Notes under the pieces: model-generated | Databases searched by the model: none | What the model was told of the DNA's origin: nothing | What the model saw: only the letters and a program-made list of their open reading frames with translations | NCBI GenBank assembly: GCA_001986395.2 | Contig: MQVO02000004.1 | Span: 434,001-498,000, forward strand | From: Irpex lacteus | Lineage: Eukaryota > Basidiomycota > Agaricomycetes > Polyporales > Irpicaceae | Reading direction: 5' to 3' | DNA: 64,000 nucleotides | Made by a program: the position numbers and the translations under genes | Shown here: positions 36,431 through 48,159 of the stretch, one piece after another | Layout of the letters: each line of letters begins with the position of its first letter | Position numbering within the stretch: the first letter of the stretch is position 1

Positions 36431-36625
36431 CGTTCAACGTTCAATCCCAGATTAGACGCTGGCATCGGGCATAGTTACTGCGATCGCGACCACTTCAAGA
36501 AAGATCGTACATGAAGCAAATCCCTATCCTCAGGTATGTCGCTGATTGACGAGGTAATATCGTTTGACGTGCACGGTTTCTCGCAATTCTAACAGTATTT
36601 CGCATTTCCGTTGCACGCCATCTAG

Positions 36626-38128
36626 GATGCCGCAGACTCGGAATCCAACGTCGCACATCTAACACAGCTAGTAGAAGTGCCAGCTCCCCAGCTTCCCAAC
36701 GAGATTTTGGACATTATCATTGGCGGCGGCTTCATCAAGAGCCTGACTAGGCATCTTGACCCGGACTCGGACGACTCGGAGATGAACGAGTCGAAGTATG
36801 ATCTGAAGCACTGGCACACATGCTCACTTGTTTGTCGACAGTGGCGAGCCATTGCTTTGCCGTACCTCTTCAATCGCTTACGACTCGGACTCACGAAGGA
36901 TAAGTCCTCGGTACCTCATGCCGTACAGTTCCTCCCCACCGTGCCTTGGGTCGCGAACTGTATTCAGCACGTATCCCTCGAAAGGCTGCAACTAGACATC
37001 GCGTCCTTGGATTCACTGTTACGGTGTCTTCCGAATATACGCACTGTCGTGTTGGAAAGACTCATTTTTGTGAAGGGCGACGATATCGATCGCCCGCGCT
37101 TCTTCAGCAACTACACTGTCGACCTCCTGTCCTACAAGCTGTGCAGAAGCTTCAGTACACTACTCGCCGCACGTATGTTCTACGATGAGGTCCTGGACCT
37201 GCTTGCGCTGTTCTCCGATATTGGTAAACTTGTCCTACCTGGAAAACTATTTGAGGGACCCGACGTCGTGCAGGCTGCTAGGCTAAAGCTGGACTCAGTC
37301 ATTGCGATCCGGAATCCTCATGAATGGCCGCAAGTTCGCTCGCTCGACTCATCGCTAAACTCCTTCATCCCTCCCTTCCTCACTGGCTTTGGTTTAGTGC
37401 GCCATCTCACGGATGTGCGGCTTCAAATCACTGATCTCAGTGTTAATGTGCTTGACGGGCTGGCCGACTTGCTTCACAGTGCAGGTCCGGTGCTGCGGCG
37501 ATTCGACCTTGACATGGAGAGGTGCTTCTGGTGGTTCGACGTTATAGATTCTTCGAATAATAGTGAGTCTCATCTCCTCGTTTACGTTGCGATAATGTCC
37601 TCACTCCAGTCTGCTCCAGAGAGGACACTCTTTATTGACCGGCTTCGCCGTGGATTTGCTGCTTGCTCGGCGTTGGAGTCGATCCAGCTCAGCGCCGTAT
37701 TCTGTGGCCACTCATCTGACGACATTACTTTCCTCAAATCGGAGTGGATTACGGTCACAGCCATCCTCTCCTTTCTTCCCGCTCAAGTCCAGTCAATCTT
37801 ACTTCATATCGGTTTCGACAAGTATATGGAGCAAGGCATCCTCCACCGCTTACCGTGGCTCGATTTGCGAAACTCGTGCAAGCAATTCGAGAGCCTTCGC
37901 GAGCTTATGATTGATATCATATTCTTCGACCTTTACCCCCGTAGCGCGAGTTGTCCTATACCATGTGTCTCATACGAGATGCGGGTCTTCAAGGAGATAC
38001 TGGTGTTGCCTCAAAGATGCCCTGCCGTATACCACTCGTGCCAGCATGCAGAATGCCAGGAGTACAACGCCGAGCTGAACCGGTTGGTTCCTGTTGAAGG
38101 GGTTCAACGCCAACTAGTCGAAAGCTAG
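36626..38128 (+). CDS. F-box-like protein, paralogue 2 (5' end unresolved)
   Basis: Second member of the local F-box-like pair. The open frame begins right after a TCTAG acceptor at 36625 and has no early ATG: the first in-frame Met lies at DSEMNESKYDL, past the start of the F-box. So a short upstream exon must exist; a candidate open stretch ends in a CAG|GTATGT donor at about 36534, but I could not find its ATG. The F-box-like core is APQLPNEILDIIIGGGFIKS and CSLVCRQWRAIALPYLFNRL. A leucine-rich tail follows to YEMRVFKEILV and CQHAECQEYN, matching the end of paralogue 1. About 500 residues from the acceptor. Overall identity to paralogue 1 is low, so the duplication is old. Confidence 0.72.
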   Translation, partial: DAADSESNVAHLTQLVEVPAPQLPNEILDIIIGGGFIKSLTRHLDPDSDDSEMNESKYDLKHWHTCSLVCRQWRAIALPYLFNRLRLGLTKDKSSVPHAVQFLPTVPWVANCIQHVSLERLQLDIASLDSLLRCLPNIRTVVLERLIFVKGDDIDRPRFFSNYTVDLLSYKLCRSFSTLLAARMFYDEVLDLLALFSDIGKLVLPGKLFEGPDVVQAARLKLDSVIAIRNPHEWPQVRSLDSSLNSFIPPFLTGFGLVRHLTDVRLQITDLSVNVLDGLADLLHSAGPVLRRFDLDMERCFWWFDVIDSSNNSESHLLVYVAIMSSLQSAPERTLFIDRLRRGFAACSALESIQLSAVFCGHSSDDITFLKSEWITVTAILSFLPAQVQSILLHIGFDKYMEQGILHRLPWLDLRNSCKQFESLRELMIDIIFFDLYPRSASCPIPCVSYEMRVFKEILVLPQRCPAVYHSCQHAECQEYNAELNRLVPVEGVQRQLVES

Positions 38129-38610
38129 TCGGGTATCATCAGGTAGAACACCACCATAATTAAAGGTGTATGCAACATGCAGTCGCTTGTTAGCGGCATT
38201 TCTCGAGTGCGACTAACGACGAGTGATATCATCTGACGGTGACTGTGCAGGTAATGTCTCAGCAGCTGAACAAGCCACATATGGTGCTTCAGTCGGCAGT
38301 TTCGGGCTTGTGTACTAGTGTGGCCCGAAAGCAAGAAGTACGTACATGATTGCCAGATAACAGAATTTATCGCCATCGCTGCGAATATATTCTACATCCT
38401 CTGACCTGTAGCTGAGAGCGGCGATTGGCGCGAGTTCGGCTCACTGCTGCCAGCGACTCAGGTCATGGCCATTCCGAGTCTCTAACACTACAGTAAGCTA
38501 GACCTGCCATCCTCTGCGCTCTTAGGGCACATGTACATATATTCATCGATACTCGTGTACGGCTGCATTATATGTTCTTTGATTGTGAGGAAACGTGTAT
38601 CATCAAGATA
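38129..38610. promoter_or_regulatory. Intergenic region upstream of the WDR26/Gid7 gene
   Basis: About 480 bases between two plus-strand genes, containing the Gid7 promoter. An alternative upstream Met at 38572 is in frame with the chosen start. No clear core promoter element. Confidence 0.45.
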
Positions 38611-41600
38611 ATGAGTCCGCCGCCGCCTGCATACCCGCATGCGGCAGTCACGGTCGAGGAGAGCCTTTATGCATCTTCATCCCCGTCTACCACAAGCTCG
38701 TTACTCTGCTCTGACTCTGCTCTCTTGAACCGTGTCGCCACCGACACACACGACCCGACACAGTATTTCACACGTTTTGAAGTCACCATTGATCCCTACC
38801 AATCTAGTCTGCCTCGGGGCACCGTCCCTCCCACCACTGCAGCCCTCTCTGAGCCATCGTTATCCTCTGAATCCTTAGAAGCGACACTCAGGAGGCCCCA
38901 GCTACCGTCGCAGACGAGCCCAAGTCTCGTGCCTGCTATCCGCACCCGTAGAGAGCTCGAGGAGGACGACAGTAGCGACTTACTAATTCATTCGGCGTCC
39001 TCTTCCACGCCTTTGTCCTATCTACACCCGTCTGCACGAGCAAGGCAGTCCACACCACCCAGTCGAGAGAGCGACTCTGATTGGAGTCGTGCGAGGAAGA
39101 GGCCCCGAGTCTCCGTCGACAGTCTCAGCTCCGTCACCTCCGTCGAACGCTCACTCATCCCCGACGAGCCGTCCTCGTTATCTACCATGCGTCTCCCAGA
39201 GAATGACTCCGAGTCTACTCTTTCAGTCGCGCTCGCTGACCTCCCTGCAGCGGGACCATCAAGCACAAATAACTTGTCTAATGGACACAATGGACTGGTG
39301 AAGGGGAACGGACACTCGACGTTTACGAATGGAAATGGGAAGACGGGAGGGGTGGATGGGCTGAAGGCGGAGAAGCAAAGGATGTCAGTGTCAAGGGTGT
39401 CACTGCCGGGAACTACGCTTTACGATGATTCGTATGTGGATCGCGAGGAGTTCATACGATTGACGATACAGAGCCTGCGGGATGTGGGGTATATGTGAGT
39501 ACTATGCTTCATCACTATATAATGAGAACAGGCTCATTAGCCACATAGAGAATCTGCCGCTACACTCGAAGCGGAATCTGGATACACGATGGAGACATCA
39601 GATGTCTCGAGATTTCGGGAGTGTATATTGAACGGCGATTGGGAGGCCGCTGAGGAGGTACTATCGCGACTTGGATTCTCCGAGCAGGAGAGATTATGGG
39701 TGAGTCCCCTCACGTGTGCCGTACACACAGTCGTCTGACTTCTTTGGTGTAGGATGCCAAGTTCTTGATTAGCCAGCAGAAGTACCTGGAACTGTTGGAA
39801 GCAGGTAGGACAACCTCAGCGTTATGGATACTGCGGGAGGAGCTGGCACCGTTGAGCACAAACTCAGACGTACTACACTCATTGTCGAGGTAACTTCATC
39901 GCCACAGTACGCAATATCGAAACTGACTTCTTTGGCATCAGTTTGTTGATGTGTCGGGATGCGGATGACTTGCGTCTTGCGTCAGGATGGGATGGCGCGG
40001 AGGGCACGTCGAGACGGAAACTCTTGGTGAATCTTCAACGTACGCTTCTCTCACATTCCATTACCATTGCTAGCTAATGCTCTGTTTCCGATACCATAGG
40101 ACACATTCCCTCATCCATCATGATACCCCAGCGCCGGTTTGCATCACTGCTCGATCAGGCCCGAGACCACCAACGACTACAGTGTCTTTACCACAACATA
40201 CCTCTAGATCCACATAACTTCACACTATACGCAGACCATGCGTGCGGAAAGGAGTATTTCCCTCGGATAACGACGGCTATACTGGAAGTCCACACGGACG
40301 AAGTTTGGAATCTTCAATGGAGCCATAGTGGCAGCTATCTTGCCACCGCCAGTAAAGACAAGTCTGCAGTGATATGGCGAATAGATGTCAGTTCCTTAGG
40401 TTTGGACCAATCCGAGATATTGGGGTACTGACATTATGCCTATCATAGCTAGATGCACATCCACAGACGCGGGAATACCGCCCTGCGCACATACTACGGG
40501 ACCATCCCTACCCGGTGGGCTATGTCGCATGGTCCCTCGACGACTCGGTGTTGCTCACGTCGTCAGAGAATTATATCAAGATGTGGAATACTAGGGTGCG
40601 TACCGAGGATGTGGCATAGCTGCGCTGTTCATGTGCAATCCATACTGACGGGTCGGTGTACCTCCTAGACGGGATCGTGCATACGCACGCTGGATAGCCA
40701 CCAGGACGTGGTTAGTGCGATGGTGTGGCTGCCAGATGGATCAGGGTTTATATCCGGTGGTCTGGATAGGAAGATCATTCTGTGGGTGCGTACTCATCTT
40801 GCCGAAATGACACGGGTCCCAACGACCTGTTTTGTGTTTCGTGGTTCACTGACCTTTGTTATTATGTAGGATGCAGATGGGAAGCAGAGAGATTCGTGGG
40901 GGCGGACACCCATTCGGGTAACGGACCTTGCTATCACGCCGGACTTCACTAAGCTGGTTGCAGTTGGCATGTACGATGTCCCAACTCCACCTCCTCCACC
41001 ACCGTCAGCAACCGTCGATGGGACCAACAACGCTGGAAATGCTGCTGCTGCCACTAGTCCGCCGAAAGAGTTCCGGCTGGCTGTATGGGATCTGTCGACC
41101 AAACGATTAGACTCGTACGTACTTGCCAAGCCTTGCTGCTGCGCACGGGTGCTAACGACTCTCGTCTGTCGTCCACCTTAGGTTTGAACGGTTTGAGGGC
41201 GAGCTGACCAGTGTGAAGATCAGTGATGATTCACGTTATGCACTCCTCAACCGTGCGCCTCCTCGATTGGCTGGTGTGAGTATCTCGTTTCTTGACCCCC
41301 GCACTACCCAACTTAATCACACCGGTATTTCAGGAAATTCTGCTGTGGGAAATCAGCACTGGCATGATAGTGCGTAAATACACAGGACACGAGCACGAGA
41401 AGCACGTTTTGCGCAGCTGCTTCGGTGGGGTGGATGAGAATTTCATCGTGACCGGTAGCGAAGGTGACTTTTGCTTTCATTGTCGTCTACATCTATTTCG
41501 GCGGCATTAATGTTATATGTCTTAGATGGCGACGTGTATATCTGGCATCGAGAAACAGCGACGCTTCTCGAGATGCTGGAAGGGCACGGCGCTGGGAGTG

Positions 41601-41845
41601 TCAACTCTGCGGTTTGGAATCCGCGCAACGAGCGCATGTTTGCGACGTGTTCTGATGACCACACTGTCCGGATATGGGAGGCACCGATAGCGTTGTCAGC
41701 ACCCAGCACCGATCTGGGTGAATTTGCCCACGATCACGACGGGGCTGGGAAGGGGAAGGGGAAGAGTAGGGAGACGTGGAGCGTCGATAGTATCCCTGGG
41801 GTACCTTCGTATGACGGCTTGGCAGGAACCTCGCGGTCCCTGTAG
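38611..41845 (+). CDS. GID7: GID/CTLH ubiquitin ligase subunit, WDR26/Gid7 type
   Basis: Scaffold of the GID/CTLH E3 ligase, which in yeast destroys gluconeogenic enzymes when glucose returns (family knowledge). The first 280 residues are Ser/Pro-rich and disordered. Then a LisH-like part (REEFIRLTIQSLRDVGYM, SAATLEAESGYTMETSDVSR), a CTLH part (FRECILNGDWEAAEEVLSRL, DAKFLISQQKYLELLEA) and a CRA-like segment (TTSALWILREELAPL, DADDLRLASGW). WD40 repeats start HTDEVWNLQWSHSGSYLATA with SKDKSAVIWRID, go on with HQDVVSAMVWLPDGSGFISG and end GSVNSAVWNPRNERMFATCS plus DDHTVRIWEAP. About a dozen introns. The terminal 60 residues are a Ser/Gly/Lys-rich tail. Domain order equals WDR26/Gid7. The start at 38572 would add 13 residues. 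Confidence 0.9.
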
Positions 41846-43699
41846 GCAGTGGACGGGAATTATCGTACGTTGTCCTTGCTGCACTCACATTCACATTCAT
41901 CGCTTGATTTCTTGGTTTGCACGTCACATCATCCTCATCCATCGCATTCACATTGTACACCACTAGCTTCACATGCTTCACATTGTAGTTATCAGCATAT
42001 CCACATAGACGCATTAAATGCTAATGCCAACCTCGGACTGTGGCCTGGATATGGAGTCTCTAGTTACATAATTATGTACAGTAAATATATGCCAAACATT
42101 GCTTTTCATCAAATTCTATTGCTGATTTATGGGCTGCCGCAGAAGTACCCCTCAACGAAGCCAGACGCGTTCCGTCGCAGTCGTGTTTCGGTCACGAGAC
42201 CGCGATCTCCGATATCTCCGAGTTGTTTGCAAGCTCACAAACTCCGAAGCTTTCAAACCTGTACCAGCACCAAACATGCCCTAGAAACCTTCAGTACTTC
42301 AGTATTGACAGGGACATAAGTAACTAATACCCTCATCATGTTACAATGTTCAATCTCTATTAGTACAATCTACTCATCGTCCGTTCAAGCTACTTGTTAC
42401 ACAATTCTCCCATGAAGGAAATCAAACTGATATAATCTTTCTCTTTTCCTAGACTATCTCGTACCTGCTCGTCTCCAGCGTACCGGGCAATGTTATGCTG
42501 ACGAGAGTTCCGCAGCTGGACTCGACGAGGTTTGAGGGCGAGATTGCTTCGTAAGACGGCCAGGTCAAATCTTTCGCTTTATGGAGCAGCAAATTCTCAT
42601 CTTTCTTACGTGCCAGACCGGGGCAGCACTCTTCATAACTAGCCGTGGACGCATGAGTGTCCACGTCGTGTCGGAATAGTATGACGGAGTCGCCACAAAA
42701 TGGCATATTGCACCCTAGGACTTGGACTAGCCGCCGACGAGGCCTGCGGTTCGATGTTGCTTCCCTCCTTCGAAGAACACGGGTGCACAGGCCCCTCTCT
42801 GATCATGGATAAGTGCTGGTACCGTGCCAATAACACACCAGTTGCCCCTGACACACGCGTTCACACACTGTGACTTCGAGGGACCATGGCTCATGCCATC
42901 GACGAATCCGTCCCAATTCCTACAAGGTTAAACTTCTCTTCGTACGTGTAATGTCTCTCTGAATGAATTCACCAGAGATTCTTTCTCAGAACGGTGACTT
43001 CAGCGGCTGATGACCGAGGCCTTCCTAGCTCATCGGTTGACTGCGGACCCGTCATAGCAAATTGACTGTGTGAGTAATGCCCACCCCGCCCAACAGTCTG
43101 AATAGCTCGAAGGCATATCTCTACTTCTATCAGCCCAAGGTTGAGTGCGGCCTGGGTCTCCACACTTCTATCGTACTGTTGCAGGCCTTGACGCATAATT
43201 AGACTAAGCATTGCTCCCGTCGCCTACTACGTACGCCCTTTACGTCCGTGCCCAAACTTAGATATGCACGCTGCAGCTGCTTACTCACTTCTACACCACC
43301 AGCATGGGAACGAGCTGGAGGGTGCGCTTCGACATCAGATCAAAATAATGCCAGCAGATATGGCGTGAGTAACGTGGAAGGGATACGCGTATTCGATGCC
43401 ACACTGCAAGGTGAGAAAATACAAGAGATAATGAATCATACACGCATGGTCTACGTGATAAGTCTACAATACTAGAATTACATGAGAAGATGCTGAAGCT
43501 CACAAGCGAAGAAATATGTGATCCGGCACCAAGGATGTAATGGAGTAATGAGGTGAGGGTATCGATGGAGTTGAAAGTATGTGGAACGGGTGCCGTACGA
43601 TGTGAGGTGAATTCCGTTGTGGGAAGTAGACGCTTGAATGGGAATACAGTAGGGTCGGCAGAAAGGCGGCAGGTACGGACATCTTCGGGGACATATCGT
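41846..43699. other. 1.85-kb convergent gap after Gid7
   Basis: Unusually long for a 3'-3' interval in this window. Minus-strand frames at 42449-42706 (MPFCGDSVILFRHDVDTHAS...) and a short Cys-containing frame just upstream (about 42730-42900) are protein-like but show no family signature or clear joined model. I cannot support a gene. No repeats noticed apart from several CACATTCACAT-type words at 41880-41970. Confidence 0.45.
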
Positions 43700-45010
43700 T
43701 TAAGCTCTCGAGCGCACTGCGTTTGAATGCGTGGAGATGTGTACCTGGCCTCGTGGCTTCGATAGCAATAGTGATGGGGTGGGATCCTTGCCCACCGTTG
43801 GTGGCGGGACTGTTCGCAGTTTTCCCGATGCGCTAGAATAGACCGACACTCGAGGCGGTGGAGGAGCCGTAATGGTACCGCGGGCAGAAGGGTGCATGGT
43901 GGGGAGATTCGACCTCACAGAGGTGCTGATGGTGCAATCGCCAGGAGGATAAAGCCTACGGCTGGAGTTCGGTGTAGCTGTTGTCGAAGGAGCTTTAGCC
44001 TTGGGAACTACGGCAACCGACACACGAGTGCCTGTGGCATTCCCGGAGCTTTGAATGGCTGGGACCGGCGGTGGGGATATGGACGCTGAAGAACTGGCAG
44101 AAGAAGTGCTCGCAAGTGGCCTGTTTGCCTTGAAGATTGGCGTTGACGGGTTCAAATGTGCTGCGTAGATGCCTTTCTGAAGTTTTGCTGCGTGTGTCCG
44201 AGTTTTCTGGAAGAGAGTTTTCGGTGGCGTTGTTATCCCCCCTGCAGACTATTAGCCAGGGCAATGGATCACAGAAGCAATGATACTCACATCCAGTACC
44301 ACGAGAACGTTTTACCGGCGGCAATTTATCTGTGAATTTAATTTGAGTGCCTTCTTTGCGCTTACGCTCTTCTTCACGTTTCACTCGCAGCCTAGCAGCG
44401 ACGGCATCCAAGCGTTCTTTCTCAAAGACCCTCAGTCGCTAGTGATATGGTGTCATTTCAGACACGTGCAAAATAATTGCGTTCCAACGTACAAAATAAG
44501 CGTTTCTCCAGCACTCCGGCTCTTGCGCTGCGAAGTGCTGCTCGGCCGTAAGTGGGAAAGTGCGAAAACATAGAGTCTTCCACACGTCTGTACTGTGTGT
44601 CAGTGCCGGAGCTGTGTGAATATATGCTAGTACCAACCGGGTGTCTCGGAACATATTTCCTAGGAAGAAAGATATAGTTATGTCACACGAACAAACCAGA
44701 GAAGGAAACTTACGGGGCTGGTCAGCTCGAATCTGGCCAATACGTCGGCAGGACAATTCTGCAGAATCGGCCTAATCAAGCTGATGGGCATACCGTTGCC
44801 CAAGCTGCTGATACCTGGGTGTATCTAGTCAGTATGTTCTTCGGTGAGAGTAAGAGGAACGTGACTTACTCTCGACATTAGCGGACGCCACTACGGGAGG
44901 ATATCAGTGATATGCAGAGTCGATACCCAAAAAATATACTGACCTCTCTGACAGAGACTGACCAGGGATGGTACACGTTTATGATGATTCCCTGATACTT
45001 CGTTGAGCAT
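43700..45010 (-). CDS. ELA1: Elongin A (RNA polymerase II elongation factor SIII subunit)
   Basis: Elongin A stimulates Pol II elongation and with Elongin C forms a cullin-based ligase acting on stalled Pol II (family knowledge). The start MLNEVSGNHHKRVPSLVSLC leads to a 21-nt microexon (44870-44890, VASANVES), then SISSLGNGMPISLIRPILQN and CPADVLARFELTSP. After small introns come EICSETP, DVWKTLCFRTFPLTAEQHFA and CWRNAYF: the Elongin A F-box-like/BC-box region. The next exon is basic (AARLRVKREEERKRKEGTQI) and the last starts ITTPPKTLFQKTRTHAAKLQ, a strongly conserved family motif. A Ser/Pro/Thr-rich tail follows to the stop at 43700. All joins are in phase. About 335 residues, normal for fungi. 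Confidence 0.9.
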
Positions 45011-46322
45011 GGTTACTACGCGATGGCCACGCTGCTCGGGGGCTAGTGACAAGATGGTGGTCAATTACAAGGGCTAAGCGCCGTAAATGCTCCGGCGAGG
45101 GGTATCCGGATTGGGAAAGGAGGAAGCCGATGATTCTTTAAGCTGTCTCCTTTTGGAAACTATCGTGTTTGTTTGGGCGCTCATGGCGGCAGAAAACACC
45201 ACGGAGTTAGCACTGGGCGCGAATCTATCTTCCGAAGGCCGCAAGATATCGTCGAATAACTAGACGATTGTCTAATATACGCATCAGAACACAATATAGC
45301 TCTGTTTCCTCCCCTTTACAGCTGGAAGTCAATCTGAGCTTGTTGTAGCCAAAATTTGTCACGCTTTTTTCCACAGCCCGGCGTGCCCAACGCACGCTCC
45401 GGCCACCTCGGTGAATGCCAGATTATAAGAGTATTTATCTTGCTACCAGGCATGCGAGTTGCCTGGCACCTCGAATGAACATCTGCACCACTTTCGAACA
45501 ACTTGTCCACCACTTGTCATCGGCATTTTTGCGTTGAAGACCTCTAAGGACCCGCCCGTCTGTAACCGAGAACTACCTCGAACGTCGCACCTCGGGTGTG
45601 AATGAAGCCTGCGATGCCGTATACCATATAAGGCTGCCAGTACTTCAATCTGTCGAATAGCTGAGAAAAAACTGTGCGGTAATGTACCTCGCCGAGACAA
45701 GTCATATGAGGATTCGAAGAAGGAGAATAGGCGAATGCTTCACGTAACTCACGGGCTCCCGCGCAAAATATGCAGATACATGAGCATTATGATAGAGCAT
45801 GTCATGGCGCCACGGAAGCGTATGAGAAACAAGCAAATTGACTGCAGCCTGCCTGTCCACCGAGATTCCCACTCTGTTTCTCACGAAAGAGAGTTGTACC
45901 TGACTACTCACGCCGCCTTGCGAAGCATGTATTCGTGCGTTTTGAGTAAGGCCCCTCCGCCTGGCGCCCTCGGAGTGACACTAAACGTTACGACATGCAC
46001 GCAGGGTCCAACATCATCTCGATGCTTGTCGCGGGAAAAATCCGTGGCTGTTCTTAGATCTCATGCGACAGATTCACAGAGGAGCTACCACACCAGACTC
46101 GACGCTCCGCAACGGGAATGTTCGTCCCCTAGACCTTCCGCAGGGTCGGTACCAGCATCGGACGGTTACCTTTATCTAACGCGGAGTCGTGGGTGCCATC
46201 GACCGTTGGCTATATAGCGTCGTTCGTTCGACCATTTGTCTTCACTCCACCTCCGAGTTCGTGCCATCTCGTGAGTCGGTATACCAGCCCAAAAGTCCAG
46301 AGAGTGAAACGCACCATTCACT
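45011..46322. promoter_or_regulatory. Divergent intergenic region, Elongin A / WOPR factor
   Basis: About 1.3 kb. WOPR genes usually have long regulatory upstream regions, which fits. A TATATAG at 46211-46217 lies 112 bases before the WOPR ATG and is the best core-promoter candidate. A plus-strand ORF of 160 codons (45735-46217) runs into the TATA region and has no family likeness, so I leave it out. Confidence 0.5.
46211..46217 (+). promoter_or_regulatory. Likely TATA box of the WOPR gene
   Basis: TATATAG at a plausible distance (about 112 bases) before the start codon. Inference from sequence and position only. Confidence 0.4.
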
Positions 46323-47284
46323 ATGGCCATGTTCTACGCTCCTGCTCAAGACACACAGCGACCTACACACCCTCGCCTACACGTCCGAGATGCTCGTGAC
46401 GCTCATACTGTGTTTGAAGCAGTCCGACAAGGACTGTTAAAACCTGTCGTCCGACGCCTGAACGAGCTCGAGCGTGCGTCATATATCCAATCCGGCTCTA
46501 TTTTTGTCTGGGAAGAAAGCGATGACGAAATGGGGCTTAAACGATGGACAGATAACCGCGGTTGGTGCCGTTTGCACCCTCTCGTACTGCAGTTACTGAA
46601 ATTGAACTATTAGCTTGGTCCCAGAGCAGAATGCGCGAGCCTTACTTGTTTTACGACGAGAAGGTCTCCACAGATGAGCCACAAACACCACAAGATCACA
46701 ACGTTAAGTAAGTCTTCTTGATTTTGCTGCAGTACTGCGACTGTGCTGACCACTACGCTAGATCGTACCGCTTCGTCGAAGGTCCCTCGCGCACATGGTC
46801 TTCTTCCGCACAATCCCACTACGATCGAAGCGAAAGACAGCCACTGGGATTGGTGAAACAGGCATATTCCGCTTGGGTCATAGATTCTGTGAACGCGAAA
46901 CCGAGAAAATGGCATTTGACAGCATACTTCACTTATTCCGACCTGCCAAGTATTCCTACGGTCGACCAAGATCCAATGCTGCGAAACCTATCCGTCCCTC
47001 CAGGGATATACAAGAGCGGAAAAGCGAGGTCACGGAATTCAGACGCGACGAGCTCCTCTTCTTCCTCGTCCACACCACCACGTCCCGAGACCCCCATTTC
47101 CCGCGCCGCACCTTCAATCTCTTCACCCAGCCGGACTCGTGGGGATAGTATTATCTTGCCGTCCCTGCAGTCCGCAATCACCAACCAGCCGATGAATATG
47201 CACTCGACACTTCATCGACAGCATAGCGCACGGTATTCCGAGGATCAGCGTATGATACAGATGCTCAATTCTCGGCCCATATAA
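46323..47284 (+). CDS. Gti1/Pac2 (WOPR) family transcription regulator
   Basis: Fungus-specific DNA-binding family that controls morphology and development (Wor1, Ryp1, Gti1, Pac2). The WOPRa box reads HPRLHVRDARDAHTVFEAVR, QGLLKPVVRRLNELERASYI and QSGSIFVWEESDDEMGLKRW, then TDNR. After an intron the motif continues AWSQSRMREPYLFYDEK, where related proteins have WSPSRxxGxFLxY. The second box, after another intron, has SYRFVEGPSRTW, LVKQAYSAWVIDSVNAKPRK and WHLTAYFTYSDLPSIPTVDQ. The C-terminus is Ser/Pro-rich. About 275 residues and two introns, short for the family. The conserved lysine-arginine-tryptophan contact (LKRW) is present. Met at 46329 is an alternative start. Confidence 0.92.
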
Positions 47285-47501
47285 AGTTCACGTGTAATTT
47301 GTGTTCCCTATATCCAGTGACGAGAGTATGGTTATTCATGTAACATAGCCAATGGAACCTTCGCTAATACTCACAATAATGGGAATTCGGAAAGGGGTTT
47401 GCGCGACAAGCTAAGACCTTGCTGTGAGACGTTGAATACATAGATATGATGCCGATTCGAGAAGATGACAAGTGTAGCGTACATATGCATTGGCTAGAAA
47501 C

Positions 47502-48159
47502 CTAGTCCTCATCGGAATCGGAAGCGTTCTCTTGCTCTCGGCGATCTGCTTGTGCTTGCAAGGCGGCTGCCAAATCATCAGACTGGCCTTTCTGAGCCGC
47601 AAGACGTTGTCCTGGGTGCTTTCATGAGTCATCGAAATGCTGAACAGCAAAATATACTGCTTACGGATGAGTGTATGGATGGCTTCTTGGGTTTTCCGCT
47701 CTAGTCTCGAAAGCTTCTTCTCGAGGTCACGCTTGAGATCCCAATTCGGTCGTTTAGGAGCAATATTATTTAAATCCTGGGTTCAAGAACGTAAGATAGG
47801 TCAGAGACCGTAGTCTTGGCAGCAAACTGGACACCAACTCACCAACTCCTGGGTTCGACGCTCTGCATCCTCCGCAATGATCTGTTCTGCTAAGCCGTCA
47901 ATATGCTTTTCGACTGTATCCATCTCGACATCTCCTTCGGCCACATGTTTCTTCAACGTTTTGGTTTCTGGGTCATAAGTGCGATGCTTTATGACAGGTT
48001 CTCCTGCACTATAGGCCACAGCCAACGCGTGAGTAAGGTGATATTGCTGTCATATCCAGCACTTGTCACGCACTCTTCTGTATCTGCTTCTCCTGCTTTT
48101 CGTTTGCGAAGAGCGATAAGTCGAGCCTTGCGAGCTTCTGAGGCCTCAGCGAGGGACAT
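47502..48159 (-). CDS. CWF18: Pre-mRNA splicing factor Cwf18 (CCDC12 family)
   Basis: Component of the spliceosome-associated Prp19/Cdc5 assembly in fission yeast and man (family knowledge). The start MSLAEASEARKARLIALRKR is the family opening; then KAGEADTEE and, after an intron, AGEPVIKHRTYDPETKTLKK and DTVEKHIDGLAEQIIAEDAE. The next exons give LNNIAPKRPNWDLKRDLEKK, LSRLERKTQEAIHTLIRQRL and AAQKGQSDDLAAALQAQADR, ending SDSDED. The motif ApKRPNWDLKRDLxkKL is diagnostic. About 160 residues with three introns; complete. It is transcribed away from GUF1 with only 140 bases between start codons. Confidence 0.93.

Noticed and set aside
42449..42900. Minus-strand frames with MPFCGDSVILF and a short Cys-containing peptide
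   Set aside because: Protein-like at first sight, but no joined exon model with good splice sites, no family signature and no promoter evidence.
45735..46217. 160-codon plus-strand ORF before the WOPR gene
   Set aside because: No family resemblance, and it runs into the likely core promoter of the WOPR gene.
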